Positions 1 through 12,300 of a DNA stretch of 64,000 bases are shown in pieces. Below the pieces are notes generated by a model. It had not been told where the DNA came from. It saw only the letters and a program-made list of their open reading frames with translations, and ran no database searches. Both the position numbers and the translations under genes were made by a program. Within the stretch, counting starts at the first letter, position 1, and each line of letters begins with the position of its first letter. The DNA is taken from positions 23,280,476 through 23,344,475 of the forward strand of contig OZ059894.1 in the NCBI GenBank assembly GCA_964057225.1, in the 5' to 3' direction. The stretch is from Auanema rhodensis. Lineage: Eukaryota > Nematoda > Chromadorea > Rhabditida > Rhabditidae.

Positions 1-367
1 GTATGTAACTCGCTTCACGTGAAAGATAAAGAGATGCGGTTTTCAAAATTAGATTCCCCATGTCCATATTAGTCTAAAAACAAATTTTTATTGATATTGG
101 TGCATGGTAACCATGACTTTGAAATTTACGTGAACTTTAATTTATGCTAATTAAATGTACACGTGATGTGCACTTGGAATGTAACTCGCTTCACGTGAAA
201 GATAAAGAGATGCGGTTTTCAAAATTAGATTCCCCATGTCCATATTAGTCTAAAAACAAATTTTTATTGATATTGGTTCATGGTAACCATGACTTTGAAA
301 CTTACGTGAACTTTAATTTATGCTAATTAAATGTACACGTGATGTGCACTTGGTATGTAACTCGCTT

Positions 368-373
368 CACGTG
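368..373. other. CACGTG box 1 of the monomer (consensus positions 12-17)
   Basis: CACGTG lies inside the 8-bp palindrome TCACGTGA and recurs in most monomers. It is also the position that several variant families alter: CACTTG (for example 14269, 15149, 15677), CACTAG (707, 17789, 20957), TTACGTG (1411, 18141, 21661), CACGTA (33097, 34505, 35209) and CACCTG (21485, 43129). CACGTG is the core recognised by many bHLH proteins (E-box/G-box). Binding here is inference only. Confidence 0.6.
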
Positions 374-454
374 AAAGATAAAGAGATGCGGTTTTCAAAA
401 TTAGATTCCCCATGTCCATATTAGTCTAAAAACAAATTTTTATTGATATTGGTT

Positions 455-467
455 CATGGTAACCATG
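455..467. other. 13-bp near-perfect palindrome CATGGTAACCATG
   Basis: Two 6-bp arms, CATGGT and ACCATG, flank one central base at consensus positions 99-111. The motif is present in nearly all monomers. I noticed only scattered exceptions, such as CATCGTAACC (42601, 44361, 46121), CATTGTAACC (10749, 12685), GTAATCATG (47353, 53689, 55625), GTAACAATG (40665) and CCATAACTT (3006). The variants TTTATGG and TTGATGG break the left arm in some monomer classes. It could act as a protein site or a small hairpin; neither is shown by the sequence. Confidence 0.6.
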
Positions 468-511
468 ACTTTGAAATTTACGTGAACTTTAATTTATGCT
501 AATTAAATGTA

Positions 512-517
512 CACGTG
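512..517. other. CACGTG box 2 of the monomer (consensus positions 156-161)
   Basis: The second CACGTG lies 32 bp upstream of box 1 of the next monomer, close to three helical turns. Read on the minus strand with flanking bases it is ATCACGTG, which fits RTCACRTG, the CDEI element bound by Cbf1 at budding-yeast centromeres. The match is to a short, common motif, so function is speculative. Variants at this site include AAACGTG, ACACTTG, ACATGTG and CACGTAATG. Confidence 0.5.
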
Positions 518-532
518 ATGTGCACTTGGTAT

Positions 533-706
533 GTAACTCTCTTCACGTGAAAGATAAAGAGATGCGGTTTTCGAAATTAGATTTCCCATGTCCATATTAG
601 ACTAAAAACAAATTTTTATTGATTGGTTCATGGTAACCATGACTTTGAAACTTACGTGAACTTTGATTTATGCTAATTAAATGTACACGTGATGTGCACT
701 TGGTAT
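533..706 (+). repeat. 174-bp variant monomer with 2-bp deletion
   Basis: Where other monomers read TTGATATTGG this one reads TTGATTGG (near 619-626), a loss of 2 bp. It also carries ACTCTCTTCACG, TTTCGAAATT, TTTCCC, TAGACTA and AACTTTGATTT. Monomers with the same deletion and nearly the same variants occur only at 30813 and 31339, so all three descend from one event. Confidence 0.9.
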
Positions 707-1938
707 GTAACTCGCCTCACTAGAAAGATAAAGAGATGCGGTTTTCAAAATTAGATTCCCCATGTCCATATTAGTCTAAAAACAAATTTTTATTGATATT
801 GGTGCATGGTAACCATGACTTTGAAATTTACGTGAACTTTAATTTATGCTAATTAAATTAACACGTGATGTGCACTTGGTATGTAACTCGCTTCACGTGA
901 AAGATAAAGAGATGCGGTTTTCAAAATTAGATTTCCCATGTCCATATTAGTCTAAAAACAAATTTTCATTGATATTGGTTCATGGTAACCATGACTTTGA
1001 AATTTACGTGAACTTTAATTTATGCTAATTAAATGTACACGTGATGTGCACTTGGTATGTAACTCGCTTCACGTGAAAGATAAAGAGATGCAGTTTTCAA
1101 AATTAGATTCCCCATGTCCATATTAGTCTAAAAACAAATTTTTATTGATATTGGTTCATGGTAACCATGTCTGTGAAATTTACGTGAACTTTAATTTATG
1201 CTAATTAAATGTACACGTGATGTGCACTTGGTGTGTAACTCGCTTCACGTGAAAGATAAAGAGATGCGGTTTTCAAAATTAGATTCCCCATGTCCATATT
1301 AGTCTAAAAACAAATTTTTATTGATATTGGTGCATGGTAACCATGACTTTGAAATTTACGTGAACTTTAATTTATGCTAATTAAATGTACACGTGATGTG
1401 CACTTGGTATGTAACTCGCTTTACGTGAAAGATAAAGAGATGCGGTTTTCAAAATTAGATTTCCCATGTCCATATTAGTCTAAAAACAAATTTTTATTGA
1501 TATTGGTTCATGGTAACCATGACTTTGAAATTTACGTGAACTTTAATTTATGCTAATTAAATGTACACGTGATGTGCACTTGGTATGTAACTCGCTTCAC
1601 GTGAAAGATAAAGAGATGCGGTTTTCAAAATTAGATTCCCCATGTCCATATTAGTCTAAAAACAAATTTTTATTGATATTGGTTCATGGTAACCATGACT
1701 TTGAAACTTACGTGAACTTTAATTTATGCTAATTAAATGTACACGTGATGTGCACTTGGTATGTAACTCGCTTCACGTGAAAGATAAAGAGATGCGGTTT
1801 TCAAAATTAGATTCCCCATGTCCATATTAGTCTAAAAACAAATTTTTATTGATATTGGTGCATGGTAACCATGACTTTGAAATTTACGTGAACTTTAATT
1901 TATGCTAATTAAATGTACACGTGATGTGCACTTGGTAT

Positions 1939-2126
1939 GTAACTCGCTTCAGGTGAAAGAATTTGAAATTTTTTGAAAAAATTTTTGTCAAAATGTTTTT
2001 GGAAGCAATGTTGAGTGTACATGGAAACAAATTTTAATGATATTGGTGCATGGTAACCATGTCTTTGAAATTTACGTGAATTTTAATTTATGCTAATTAA
2101 ATGTACATGTGATGTGCACTTGGTAT
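1939..2126 (+). repeat. Aberrant 188-bp monomer with about 65 bp of foreign A/T-rich sequence
   Basis: The first 21 bases (GTAACTCGCTTCAGGTGAAAG) and the part from about 2025 onward are recognisable as the 176-bp monomer. The stretch 1960-2024 replaces about 53 bp of it with unrelated sequence, including TTTTTTGAAAAAATTTTTG and GGAAGCAATGTTGAGTG. The right half is also more diverged than usual: ATTTTAATGATATT, GTGAATTTTAA, GTACATGTG. It sits exactly at the border between domain 1 and domain 2. It may be a fragment of a related older satellite, or a repair patch. I do not recognise the inserted sequence. Confidence 0.9.
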
Positions 2127-2301
2127 GTAACTCGCTTCACGTGAAAGATAAAGAGATGCGGTTTTCAAAATTAGATTCCTCATGTCCATATTAGTCTAAA
2201 ACAAATTTTTATTGATATTGGTTCATGGTAACCATGACTTTGAAATTTACGTGAACTTTAATTTATGCTAATTAAATGTACACGTGATGTGCACTTGGTA
2301 T
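2127..2301 (+). repeat. 175-bp monomer, 1-bp deletion
   Basis: The run CTAAAAACAAA is shortened to CTAAAACAAA near 2196-2204. This is the first unit of domain 2, directly after the aberrant monomer, and it also has TTCCTCATG. Confidence 0.85.
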
Positions 2302-5300
2302 GTAACTCGCTTCACGTGAAAGATAAAGAGATGCGGTTTTCAGAATTAGATTCCCCATGTCCATATTAGTCTAAAAACAAATTTTTATTGATATTGGTGC
2401 ATGGTAACCATGACTTTGAAATTTACGTGAACTTTAATTTATGCTAATTAAATGTACACGTGATGTGCATTTGGTATGTAACTCGCTTCACGTGAAAGAT
2501 AAAATGATGCGGTTTTCAAAATTAGATTCTTCATGTCCATATTAGTCTAAAAACAAATTTTTATTGATATTGGTTCATGGTAACCATGACTTTGAAATTT
2601 ACATGAACTTTAATTTATGCTAATTAAATGTACACGTGATGTGCACTTGGTATGTAACTCGCTTCACGTGAAAGATAAAGAGATGCGGTTCTCAAAATTA
2701 GATTCCCCATTTCCATATTAGTCTAAAAACAAATTTTTATTGATATTGGTTCATGGTAACCATGACTTTCAAATTTACGTGAACTTTAATTTATGCTAAT
2801 TAAATGTACACGTGAAGTGCACTTGGTATGTAACTCGCTTCACGTGAAAGATAAAGAGATGCGGTTTTCAAAATTAGATTCCCCATGTTCATATTAGTCT
2901 AAAAACAAATTTTTATTGATATTGGTTCATGGTAACCATGACTTTGAAATTTACGTGAACTTTAATTTATGCTAACTAAATGTACACGTGATGTGCACTT
3001 GGTATGTAACTCGCTTCACGTGAAAGATAAAGAGATGCGGTTTTCAAAATTAGATTCCCCATGTCCATATTAGTCTAAAAACAAATTTTTATTGATATTG
3101 GTTCATGGTAACCATAACTTTGAAATTTACGTGAACTTTAATTTATGCTAATTAAATGTACACGTGATGTGCACTTGGTATGTAACTCGCTTCACGTGAA
3201 AGATAAAGAGATGCGGTTTTCAAAATTAGATTCCCCATGTCCATATTAGTCTAAAAACAAATTTTTATTGATATTGGTTCATGGTAACCATGACTTTCAA
3301 ATTTACGTGAACTTTAATTTATGCTAATTAAATGTAAACGTGATGTGCACTTGGTATGTAACTGGCTTCACGTGAAAGATAAAATGATGCGGTTTTCAAA
3401 ATTAGATTCCCCATGTCCAGATTAGTCTAAAAACAGGTTTTTATTGATATTGGTTCATGGTAACCATGACTTTGAAATTTACGTGAACTTTAATTTATGC
3501 TAATTAAATGTACACGTGATGTGCACTTGGTATGTAACTCGCTTCACGTGAAAGATAAAGAGTTGCGGTTTCCAAAATTAGATTCCCCATGTCCATATTA
3601 GTCTAAAAACAGATTTTTATTGATATTGGTTCATGGTAACCATGACTTTGAAATTTACGTGAACTTTAATTTATGCTAATTAAATGTACACGTGATGTGC
3701 ACTTGGTATGTAACTCGCTTCACGTGAAAGATAAAGAGATGCGGTTTTCAAAATTAGATTCCCCATGTCCATATTAGTCTAAAAACAGATTTTTATTGAT
3801 ATTGGTTTATGGTAACCATGTCTTTGAAATTTACGTGATCTTTAATTTATGCTAATTAAATGTACACGTGATGTGCACTTGGTATGTAACTCGCTTCACG
3901 TGAAAGATAAAATGATGCGGTTTTCAAAATTAGATTCTTCATGTCCATATTAGTCTAAAAACAAATTTTTATTGATATTGGTTCATGGTAACCATGACTT
4001 TGAAATTTACGTGAACTTTAATTTATGCTAATTAAATGTACACGTGATGTGCACTTGGTATGTAACTCGCTTCACGTGAAAGATAAAGAGATGCCGTTTT
4101 CAAAATTAGATTCCCCATTTCCATATTAGTCTAAAAACAAATTTTTATTGATATTGGTTCATGGTAACCATGACTTTGAAATTTACGTGAACTTTAATTT
4201 ATGCTAATTAAATGTACACGTGATGTGCACTTGGTATGTAACTCGCTTCACGTGAAAGATAAGGAGATGCGGTTTTCAAAATTAGATTCCCCATGTCCAT
4301 ATTAGTCTAAAAACAGATTTTTATTGATATTGGTTTATGGTAACCATGTCTTTGAAATTTACGTGAACTTTAATTTATGCTAATTAAATGTACACGTGAT
4401 GTGCACTTGGTATGTAACTCGCTTCACGTGAAAGATAAAATGATGCGGTTTTCAAAATTAGATTCTTCATGTCCATATTAGTCTAAAAACAAATTTTTAT
4501 TGATATTGGTTCATGGTAACCATGACTTTGAAATTTACGTGAACTTTAATTTATGCTAATTAAATGTACACGTGATGTGCACTTGGTATGTAACTCGCTT
4601 CACGTGAAAGATTAAGAGATGCGGTTTTCAAAATTAGATTCCCCATGTCCATATTAGTCTAAAAACAAATTTTTATTGATATTGGTTCATGGTAACCATG
4701 ACTTTGAAATTTACGTGAACTTTAATTTATGCTAATTAAATGTACACGTGATGTGCACTTGGTATGTAACTCGCTTCACGTGAAAGATAAGGAGATGCGG
4801 TTTTCAAAATTAGATTCCCCATGTCCATATTAGTCTAAAAACAGATTTTTATTGATATTGGTTCATGGTAACCATGTCTTTGAAATTTACGTGAACTTTA
4901 ATTTATGCTAATTAAATGTACACGTGATGTGCACTTGGTATGTAACTCGCTTCACGTGAAAGATAAAGAGATGCCGTTTTCAAAATTAGATTCCCCATGT
5001 CCATATTAGTCTAAAAACAAATTTTTATTGATATTGGTGCATGGTAACCATGACTTTGAAATTTACGTGAACTTTAATTTATGCTAATTAAATGTACACG
5101 TGATGTGCACTTGGTATGTAACTCGCTTCACGTGAAAGATAAAGAGATGCGGTTTTCAAAATTAGATTCCCCATGTCCATATTAGTTTAAAAACAAATTT
5201 TTATTGATATTGGTTCATGGTAACCATGTCTTTGAAATTTACGTGAACTTTAATTTATGCTAATTAAATGTACACGTGATGTGCACTTGGTATGTAACTC

Positions 5301-5997
5301 GCTTCACGTGAAAGATAAAGAGATGCGGTTTTCAAAATTAGATTCCCCATGTCCATATTAGTCTAAAAACAGATTTTTATTGATATTGGTTCATGGTAAC
5401 CATGACTTTGAAATTTACGTGAACTTTAATTTATGCTAATTAAATGTACACGTGATGTGCACTTGGTATGTAACTCGCTTCACGTGAAAGATAAAGAGAT
5501 GCGGTTTTCAAAATTAGATTCCCCTTGTCCATATTAGGCTAAAAACAGATTTTTATTGATATTGGTTCATGGTAACCATGACTTTGAAATTTACTTGAAC
5601 TTTAATTTATGCTAATTAAATGTACACGTGATGTGCACTTGGTATGTAACTCGCTTCACGTGAAAGATAAAGAGATGCGGTTTCCAAAATTAGATTCCCC
5701 ATGTCCATATTAGTCTAAAAACAGATTTTTATTGATATTGGTTCATGGTAACCATGACTTTGAAATTTACGTGAACTTTAATTTATGCTAATTAAATGTA
5801 CACGTGATGTGCACTTGGTATGTAACTCGCTTCACGTGAAAGGTAAAGAGATGCGGTTTTCAAAATTAGATTCCCCATGTCCATATTAGTCTAAAAACAG
5901 ATTTTTATTGATATTGGTTCATGGTAACCATGACTTTGAAATTTACGTGAACTTTAATTTATGCTAATTAAATGTACACGTGATGTGCACTTGGTAT

Positions 5998-8109
5998 GTA
6001 ACTCGCTTCACGTGAAAGGTAAAGAGATGCGGTTTTCAAAATTAGATTCCCCATGTCCATATTAGTCTAAAAACAGATTTTTATTGATATTGGTTCATGG
6101 TAACCATGACTTTGAAATTTACGTGAACTTTAATTTATGCTAATTAAATGTACACGTGATGTGCACTTGGTATGTAACTCGCTTCACGTGAAAGATAAAG
6201 AGATGCGGTTTTCAAAATTAGATTCCCCATGTCCATATTAGTCTAAAAACAGATTTTTATTGATATTGGTTCATGGTAACCATGACTTTGAAATTTACGT
6301 GAACTTTAATTTATGCTAATTAAATGTACACGTGATGTGCACTTGGTATGTAACTCGCTTCACGTGAAAGATAAAGAGATGCGGTTTTCAAAATTAGATT
6401 CCCCTTGTCCATATTAGTCTTAAAACAGATTTTTATTGATATTGGTTCATGGTAACCATGACTTTGAAATTTACGTGAACTTTAATTTATGCTAATTAAA
6501 TGTACACGTGATGTGCACTTGGTATGTAATTCGCTTCACGTGAAAGATAAAGAGATGCGGTTTCCAAAATTAGATTCCCCATGTCCATATTAGTCTAAAA
6601 ACAGATTTTTATTGATATTGGTTCATGGTAACCATGACTTTGAAATTTACGTGAACTTTAATTTATGCTAATTAAATGTACACGTGATGTGCACTTGGTA
6701 TGTAACTCGCTTCACGTGAAAGATAAAGAGATGCGGTTTCCAAAATTAGATTCCCCATTTCCATATTAGTCTAAAAACAAATTTTTATTGATATTGGTTC
6801 ATGGTAACCATGACTTTCAAATTTACGTGAACTTTAATTTATGCTAATTAAATGTACACGTGGAGTGCACTTGGTATGTAACTCGCTTCACGTGAAAGAT
6901 AAAGAGATGCGGTTTTCAAAATTAGATTCCCCATGTCCATATTAGTCTAAAAACAAATTTTTATTGATATTGGTTCATGGTAACCATGACTTTGAAATTT
7001 ACGTGAACTTTAATTTATGCTAATTAAATGTACACGTGATGTGCACTTGGTATGTAACTCGCTTCACGTGAAAGGTAAAGAGATGCGGTTTTCAAAATTA
7101 GATTCCCCATGTCCATATTAGTCGAAAAACAGATTTTTATTGATATTGGTTCATGGTAACCATGACTTTGAAATTTACGTGAACTTTAATTTATGCTAAT
7201 TAAATGTACACGTGATGTGCACTTGGTATGTAACTCGCTTCACGTGAAAGATAAAGAGATGCGGTTTTCAAAATTAGATTCCCCATGTCCATATTAGTCT
7301 AAAAACAGATTTTTATTGATATTGGTTCATGGTAACCATGACTTTGAAATTTACGTGAACTTTAATTTATGCTAATTAAATGTACACGTGATGTGCACTT
7401 GGTATGTAACTCGCTTCACGTGAAAGATAAAGAGATGCGGTTTTCAAAATTAGATTCCCCTTGTCCATATTAGTCTTAAAACAGATTTTTATTGATATTG
7501 GTTCATGGTAACCATGACTTTGAAATTTACGTGAACTTTAATTTATGCTAATTAAATGTACACGTGATGTGCACTTGGTATGTAATTCGCTTCACGTGAA
7601 AGATAAAGAGATGCGGTTTCCAAAATTAGATTCCCCATGTCCATATTAGTCTAAAAACAGATTTTTATTGATATTGGTTCATGGTAACCATGACTTTGAA
7701 ATTTACGTGAACTTTAATTTATGCTAATTAAATGTACACGTGATGTGCACTTGGTATGTAACTCGCTTCACGTGAAAGATAAAGAGATGCGGTTTCCAAA
7801 ATTAGATTCCCCATTTCCATATTAGTCTAAAAACAAATTTTTATTGATATTGGTTCATGGTAACCATGACTTTCAAATTTACGTGAACTTTAATTTATGC
7901 TAATTAAATGTACACGTGGAGTGCACTTGGTATGTAACTCGCTTCACGTGAAAGATAAAGAGATGCGGTTTTCAAAATTAGATTCCCCATGTCCATATTA
8001 GTCTAAAAACAAATTTTTATTGATATTGGTTCATGGTAACCATGACTTTGAAATTTACATGAACTTTAATTTATGCTAATTAAATGTACACGTGATGTGC
8101 ACTTGGTAT
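5998..8109 (+). repeat. Two tandem copies of a 6-mer HOR (1056 bp)
   Basis: Copies are 5998-7053 and 7054-8109. Diagnostic variants recur exactly 1056 bp apart: AAAGGTAAAG (6015/7071), CCCCTTGTCC with TCTTAAAAC (6401/7457), GGTATGTAATTCG (6521/7577) and TACACGTGGAGTG (6855/7911). The copies differ at few sites, for example GTCGAAAAAC in 7054 and TTTACATG in 7934. A related arrangement offset by 880 bp (CCCCTTGTCC at 5470 and 6350) lies just upstream. Confidence 0.9.
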
Positions 8110-9165
8110 GTAACTCGCTTCACGTGAAAGATAAAGAGATGCGGTTTTCAAAATTAGATTCCCCATTTCCATATTAGTCTAAAAACAAATTTTTGATGAT
8201 ATTGGTTCATGGTAACCATGACTTTCAAATTTACGTGAACTTTAATTTATGCTAATTAAATGTACACGTGATGTGCACTTGGTATGTAACTCGCTTCACG
8301 TGAAAGATAAAATGATGCGGTTTTCAAAATTAGATTCCCCATGTCCATATTAGTCTAAAAACAAATTTTTATTGATATTGGTTCATGGTAACCATGACTT
8401 TGAAATTTACGTGAACTTTAATTTATGCTAATTAAATGTACACGTGATGTGCACTTGGTATGTAACTCGCTTCACGTGAAAGATAAAATGATGCGGTTTT
8501 CAAAATTAGATTCTTCATGTCCATATTAGTCTAAAAACAGATTTTTATTGATATTGGTTTATGGTAACCATGTCTTTGAAATTTACGTGAACTTTAATTT
8601 ATGCTAATTAAATGTACACGTGATGTGCACTTGGTATGTAACTCGCTTCACGTGAAAGATAAAATGATGCGGTTTTCAAAATTAGATTCTTCATGTCCAT
8701 ATTAGTCTAAAAACAAATTTTTATTGATATTGGTTCATGGTAACCATGACTTTGAAATTTACGTGAACTTTAATTTATGCTAATTAAATGTACACGTGAT
8801 GTGCACTTGGTATGTAACTCGCTTCACGTGAAAGATTAAGAGATGCGGTTTTCAAAATTAGATTCCCCATGTCCATATTAGTCTAAAAACAAATTTTTAT
8901 TGATATTGGTTCATGGTAACCATGACTTTGAAATTTACGTGAACTTTAATTTATGCTAATTAAATGTACACGTGATGTGCACTTGGTATGTAACTCGCTT
9001 CACGTGAAAGATAAAGAGATGCGGTTTTCAAAATTAGATTCCCCATGTCCATATTAGTCTAAAAACAAATTTTTATTGATATTGGTGCATGGTAACCATG
9101 ACTTTGAAATTTACGTGAACTTTAATTTATGCTAATTAAATGTACACGTGATGTGCACTTGGTAT

Positions 9166-9340
9166 GTAACTCGCTTCACGTGAAAGATAAAGAGATGCGG
9201 TTTCCAAAATTAGATTCCCCATGTCCATATTATTCTAAAAACAGATTTTTTTGATATTGGTTCATGGTAACCATGACTTTGAAATTTACGTGAACTTTAA
9301 TTTATGCTAATTAAATGTACACGTGATGTGCACTTGGTAT
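9166..9340 (+). repeat. 175-bp monomer, 1-bp deletion
   Basis: This unit reads CAGATTTTTTTGATATT where related units read CAGATTTTTATTGATATT, a loss of one A. It also has the unique TATTATTCTAA. After it the phase shifts by one base and then holds to 30813. Confidence 0.85.
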
Positions 9341-12300
9341 GTAACTCGCTTCACGTGAAAGATAAAGAGATGCGGTTTTCAAAATTAGATTCCCCATGTC
9401 CATATTAGTCTAAAAACAGATTTTTATTGATATTGGTTTATGGTAACCATGTCTTTGAAATTTACGTGAACTTTAATTTATGCTAATTAAATGTACACGT
9501 GATGTGCACTTGGTATGTAACTCGCTTCACGTGAAAGATAAAATGATGCGGTTTTCAAAATTAGATTCTTCATGTCCATATTAGTCTAAAAACATATTTT
9601 TATTGATATTGGTTCATGGTAACCATGACTTTGAAATTTACGTGAACTTTAATTTATGCTAATTAAATGTACACGTGATGTGCACTTGGTATGTAACTCG
9701 CTTCACGTGAAAGATAAAGAGATGCGGTTTTCAAAATTAGATTCCCCATGTCCATATTAGTCTAAAAACAAATTTTTATTGATATTGGTTCATGGTAACC
9801 ATGACTTTGAAATTTACGTGAACTTTAATTTATGCTAATTAAATGTACACGTGATGTGCACTTGGTATGTAACTCGCTTCACGTGAAAGATAAGGAGATG
9901 CGGTTTTCAAAATTAGATTCCCCATGTCCATATTAGTCTAAAAACAGATTTTTATTGATATTGGTTTATGGTAACCATGTCTTTGAAATTTACGTTAACT
10001 TTAATTTATGCTAATTAAATGTACACGTGATGTGCACTTGGTATGTAACTCGCTTCACGTGAAAGATAAAATGATGCGGTTTTCAAAATTAGATTCTTCA
10101 TGTCCATATTAGTCTAAAAACAAATTTTTATTGATATTGGTTCATGGTAACCATGACTTTGAAATTTACGTGAACTTTAATTTATGCTAATTAAATGTAC
10201 ACGTGATGTGCACTTGGTATGTAACTCGCTTCACGTGAAAGATAAGGAGATGCGGTTTTCAAAATTAGATTCCCCATGTCCATATTAGTCTAAAAACAGA
10301 TTTTTATTGATATTGGTTTATGGTAACCATGTCTTTGAAATTTACGTTAACTTAAATTTATGCTAATTAAATGTACACGTGATGTGCACTTGGTATGTAA
10401 CTGGCTTCACGTGAAAGATAAAATGATGCGGTTTTCAAAATTAGATTCTTCATGTCCATATTAGTCTAAAAACAAATTTTTATTGATATTGGTTCATGGT
10501 AACCATGACTTTGAAATTTAAGTGAACTTTAATTTATGCTAATTAAATGTACACGTGATGTGCACTTGGTATGTAACTCGCTTCACGTGAAAGATAAAGA
10601 GATGCGGTTTTCAAAATTAGATTCCCCATGTCCATATTAGTCTAAAAACAAATTTTTATTGATATTGGTTCATGGTAACCATGACTTTGAAACTTACGTG
10701 AACTCTAATTTATGCTAATTAAATGTACACGTGATGTGCACTTGGTATGTAACTCGCTTCACGTGAAAAATAAAGAGATGCGGTTTTCAAAATTAGATTC
10801 CCCATGTCCATATTAGTCTAAAAACAAATTTTTATTGATATTGGTTCATTGTAACCATGTCTTTGAAATTTACGTGAACTTTAATTTATGCTAATTAAAT
10901 GTACACGTGATGTGCACTTGGTATGTAACTCGCTTCACGTGAAAGATAAAGAGATGCGGTTTTCAAAATTAGATTCCCCATGTCCATATTAGTCTAAAAA
11001 CAAATTTTTATTGATATTGGTGCATGGTAACCATGACTTTGAAATTTACGTGAACTTTAATTTATGCTAATTAAATGTACACGTGATGTGCACTTGATAT
11101 GTAACTCGCTTCACGTGAAAGATAAAATGATGCGGTTTTCAAAATTAGATTCTTCATGTCCATATTAGTCTAAAAACAAATTTTTATTGATATTGGTTCA
11201 TGGTAACCATGACTTTGAAATTTACGTGAACTTTAATTTATGCTAATTAAATGTACACGTGATGTGCACTTGGTATGTAACTCGCTTCACGTGAAAGATA
11301 AAGAGATGCGGTTTTCAAAATTAGATTCCCCATGTCCATATTAGTCTAAAAACAGATTTTTATTGATATTGGTTTATGGTAACCATGTCTTTGAAATTTA
11401 CGTGAACTTTAATTTATGCTAATTAAATGTACACGTGATGTGCACTTGGTATGTAACTCGCTTCACGTGAAAGATAAAATGATGCGGTTTTCAAAATTAG
11501 ATTCTTCATGTCCATATTAGTCTAAAAACATATTTTTATTGATATTGGTTCATGGTAACCATGACTTTGAAATTTACGTGAACTTTAATTTATGCTAATT
11601 AAATGTACACGTGATGTGCACTTGGTATGTAACTCGCTTCACGTGAAAGATAAAGAGATGCGGTTTTCAAAATTAGATTCCCCATGTCCATATTAGTCTA
11701 AAAACAAATTTTTATTGATATTGGTTCATGGTAACCATGACTTTGAAATTTACGTGAACTTTAATTTATGCTAATTAAATGTACACGTGATGTGCACTTG
11801 GTATGTAACTCGCTTCACGTGAAAGATAAGGAGATGCGGTTTTCAAAATTAGATTCCCCATGTCCATATTAGTCTAAAAACAGATTTTTATTGATATTGG
11901 TTTATGGTAACCATGTCTTTGAAATTTACGTTAACTTTAATTTATGCTAATTAAATGTACACGTGATGTGCACTTGGTATGTAACTCGCTTCACGTGAAA
12001 GATAAAATGATGCGGTTTTCAAAATTAGATTCTTCATGTCCATATTAGTCTAAAAACAAATTTTTATTGATATTGGTTCATGGTAACCATGACTTTGAAA
12101 TTTACGTGAACTTTAATTTATGCTAATTAAATGTACACGTGATGTGCACTTGGTATGTAACTCGCTTCACGTGAAAGATAAGGAGATGCGGTTTTCAAAA
12201 TTAGATTCCCCATGTCCATATTAGTCTAAAAACAGATTTTTATTGATATTGGTTTATGGTAACCATGTCTTTGAAATTTACGTTAACTTTAATTTATGCT

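Larger units (their letters stand above)
357..532 (+). repeat. Representative consensus monomer
   Basis: This unit matches the consensus I derived by reading through the array. Motifs within it: the 8-bp palindrome TCACGTGA at 367-374; an A-run then T-run at about 417-431; the palindrome CATGGTAACCATG at 455-467, which contains a GGTNACC (BstEII) site; a third ACGTGA core at 490-495; CACGTG at 512-517; and GTGCAC (ApaLI) at 520-525. It has stop codons in the forward frames, including the TAG in ATTAGTCT. The frame rotates at each 176-bp step, so the array stays closed to translation. Confidence 0.95.
1..1938 (+). repeat. Satellite domain 1 (11 monomers, related to domain 4)
   Basis: The window opens with the last 4 bp of a monomer and then 11 monomers. 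In order these carry the variants TTGGAAT (end of the first), AAACTTACG, consensus, CTCTTCACG with TTCGAA and a 2-bp deletion, CTCACTAG with AAATTAACAC, AATTTTCATT, ATGCAG with CATGTCTGTG and GGTGTGTAAC, GGTGCATGG, CTTTACGTG, AAACTTACG, and GGTGCATGG. The same order recurs at 30281-32568, apart from a 526-bp tandem duplication there. The two blocks therefore share an ancestor, although 30 kb lies between them. Confidence 0.9.

Noticed and set aside
357-532. Identification as a known satellite of similar length (for example crucifer 176-178 bp repeats, or the honeybee AluI repeat)
   Set aside because: Only the length agrees. The consensus contains neither AGCT nor AAGCTT, and I see no shared sequence with the repeats I can recall. 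Length alone is not evidence.
357-549. CACGTG boxes as gene promoter G-boxes or E-boxes
   Set aside because: There is no gene, TATA context or start site near any of them. They repeat with the satellite, so they are reported only as possible binding sites within the repeat.
1960-2024. Transposon insertion
   Set aside because: The stretch is only about 65 bp, shows no terminal inverted repeats or target-site duplication that I can see, and replaces monomer sequence rather than being inserted cleanly into it.
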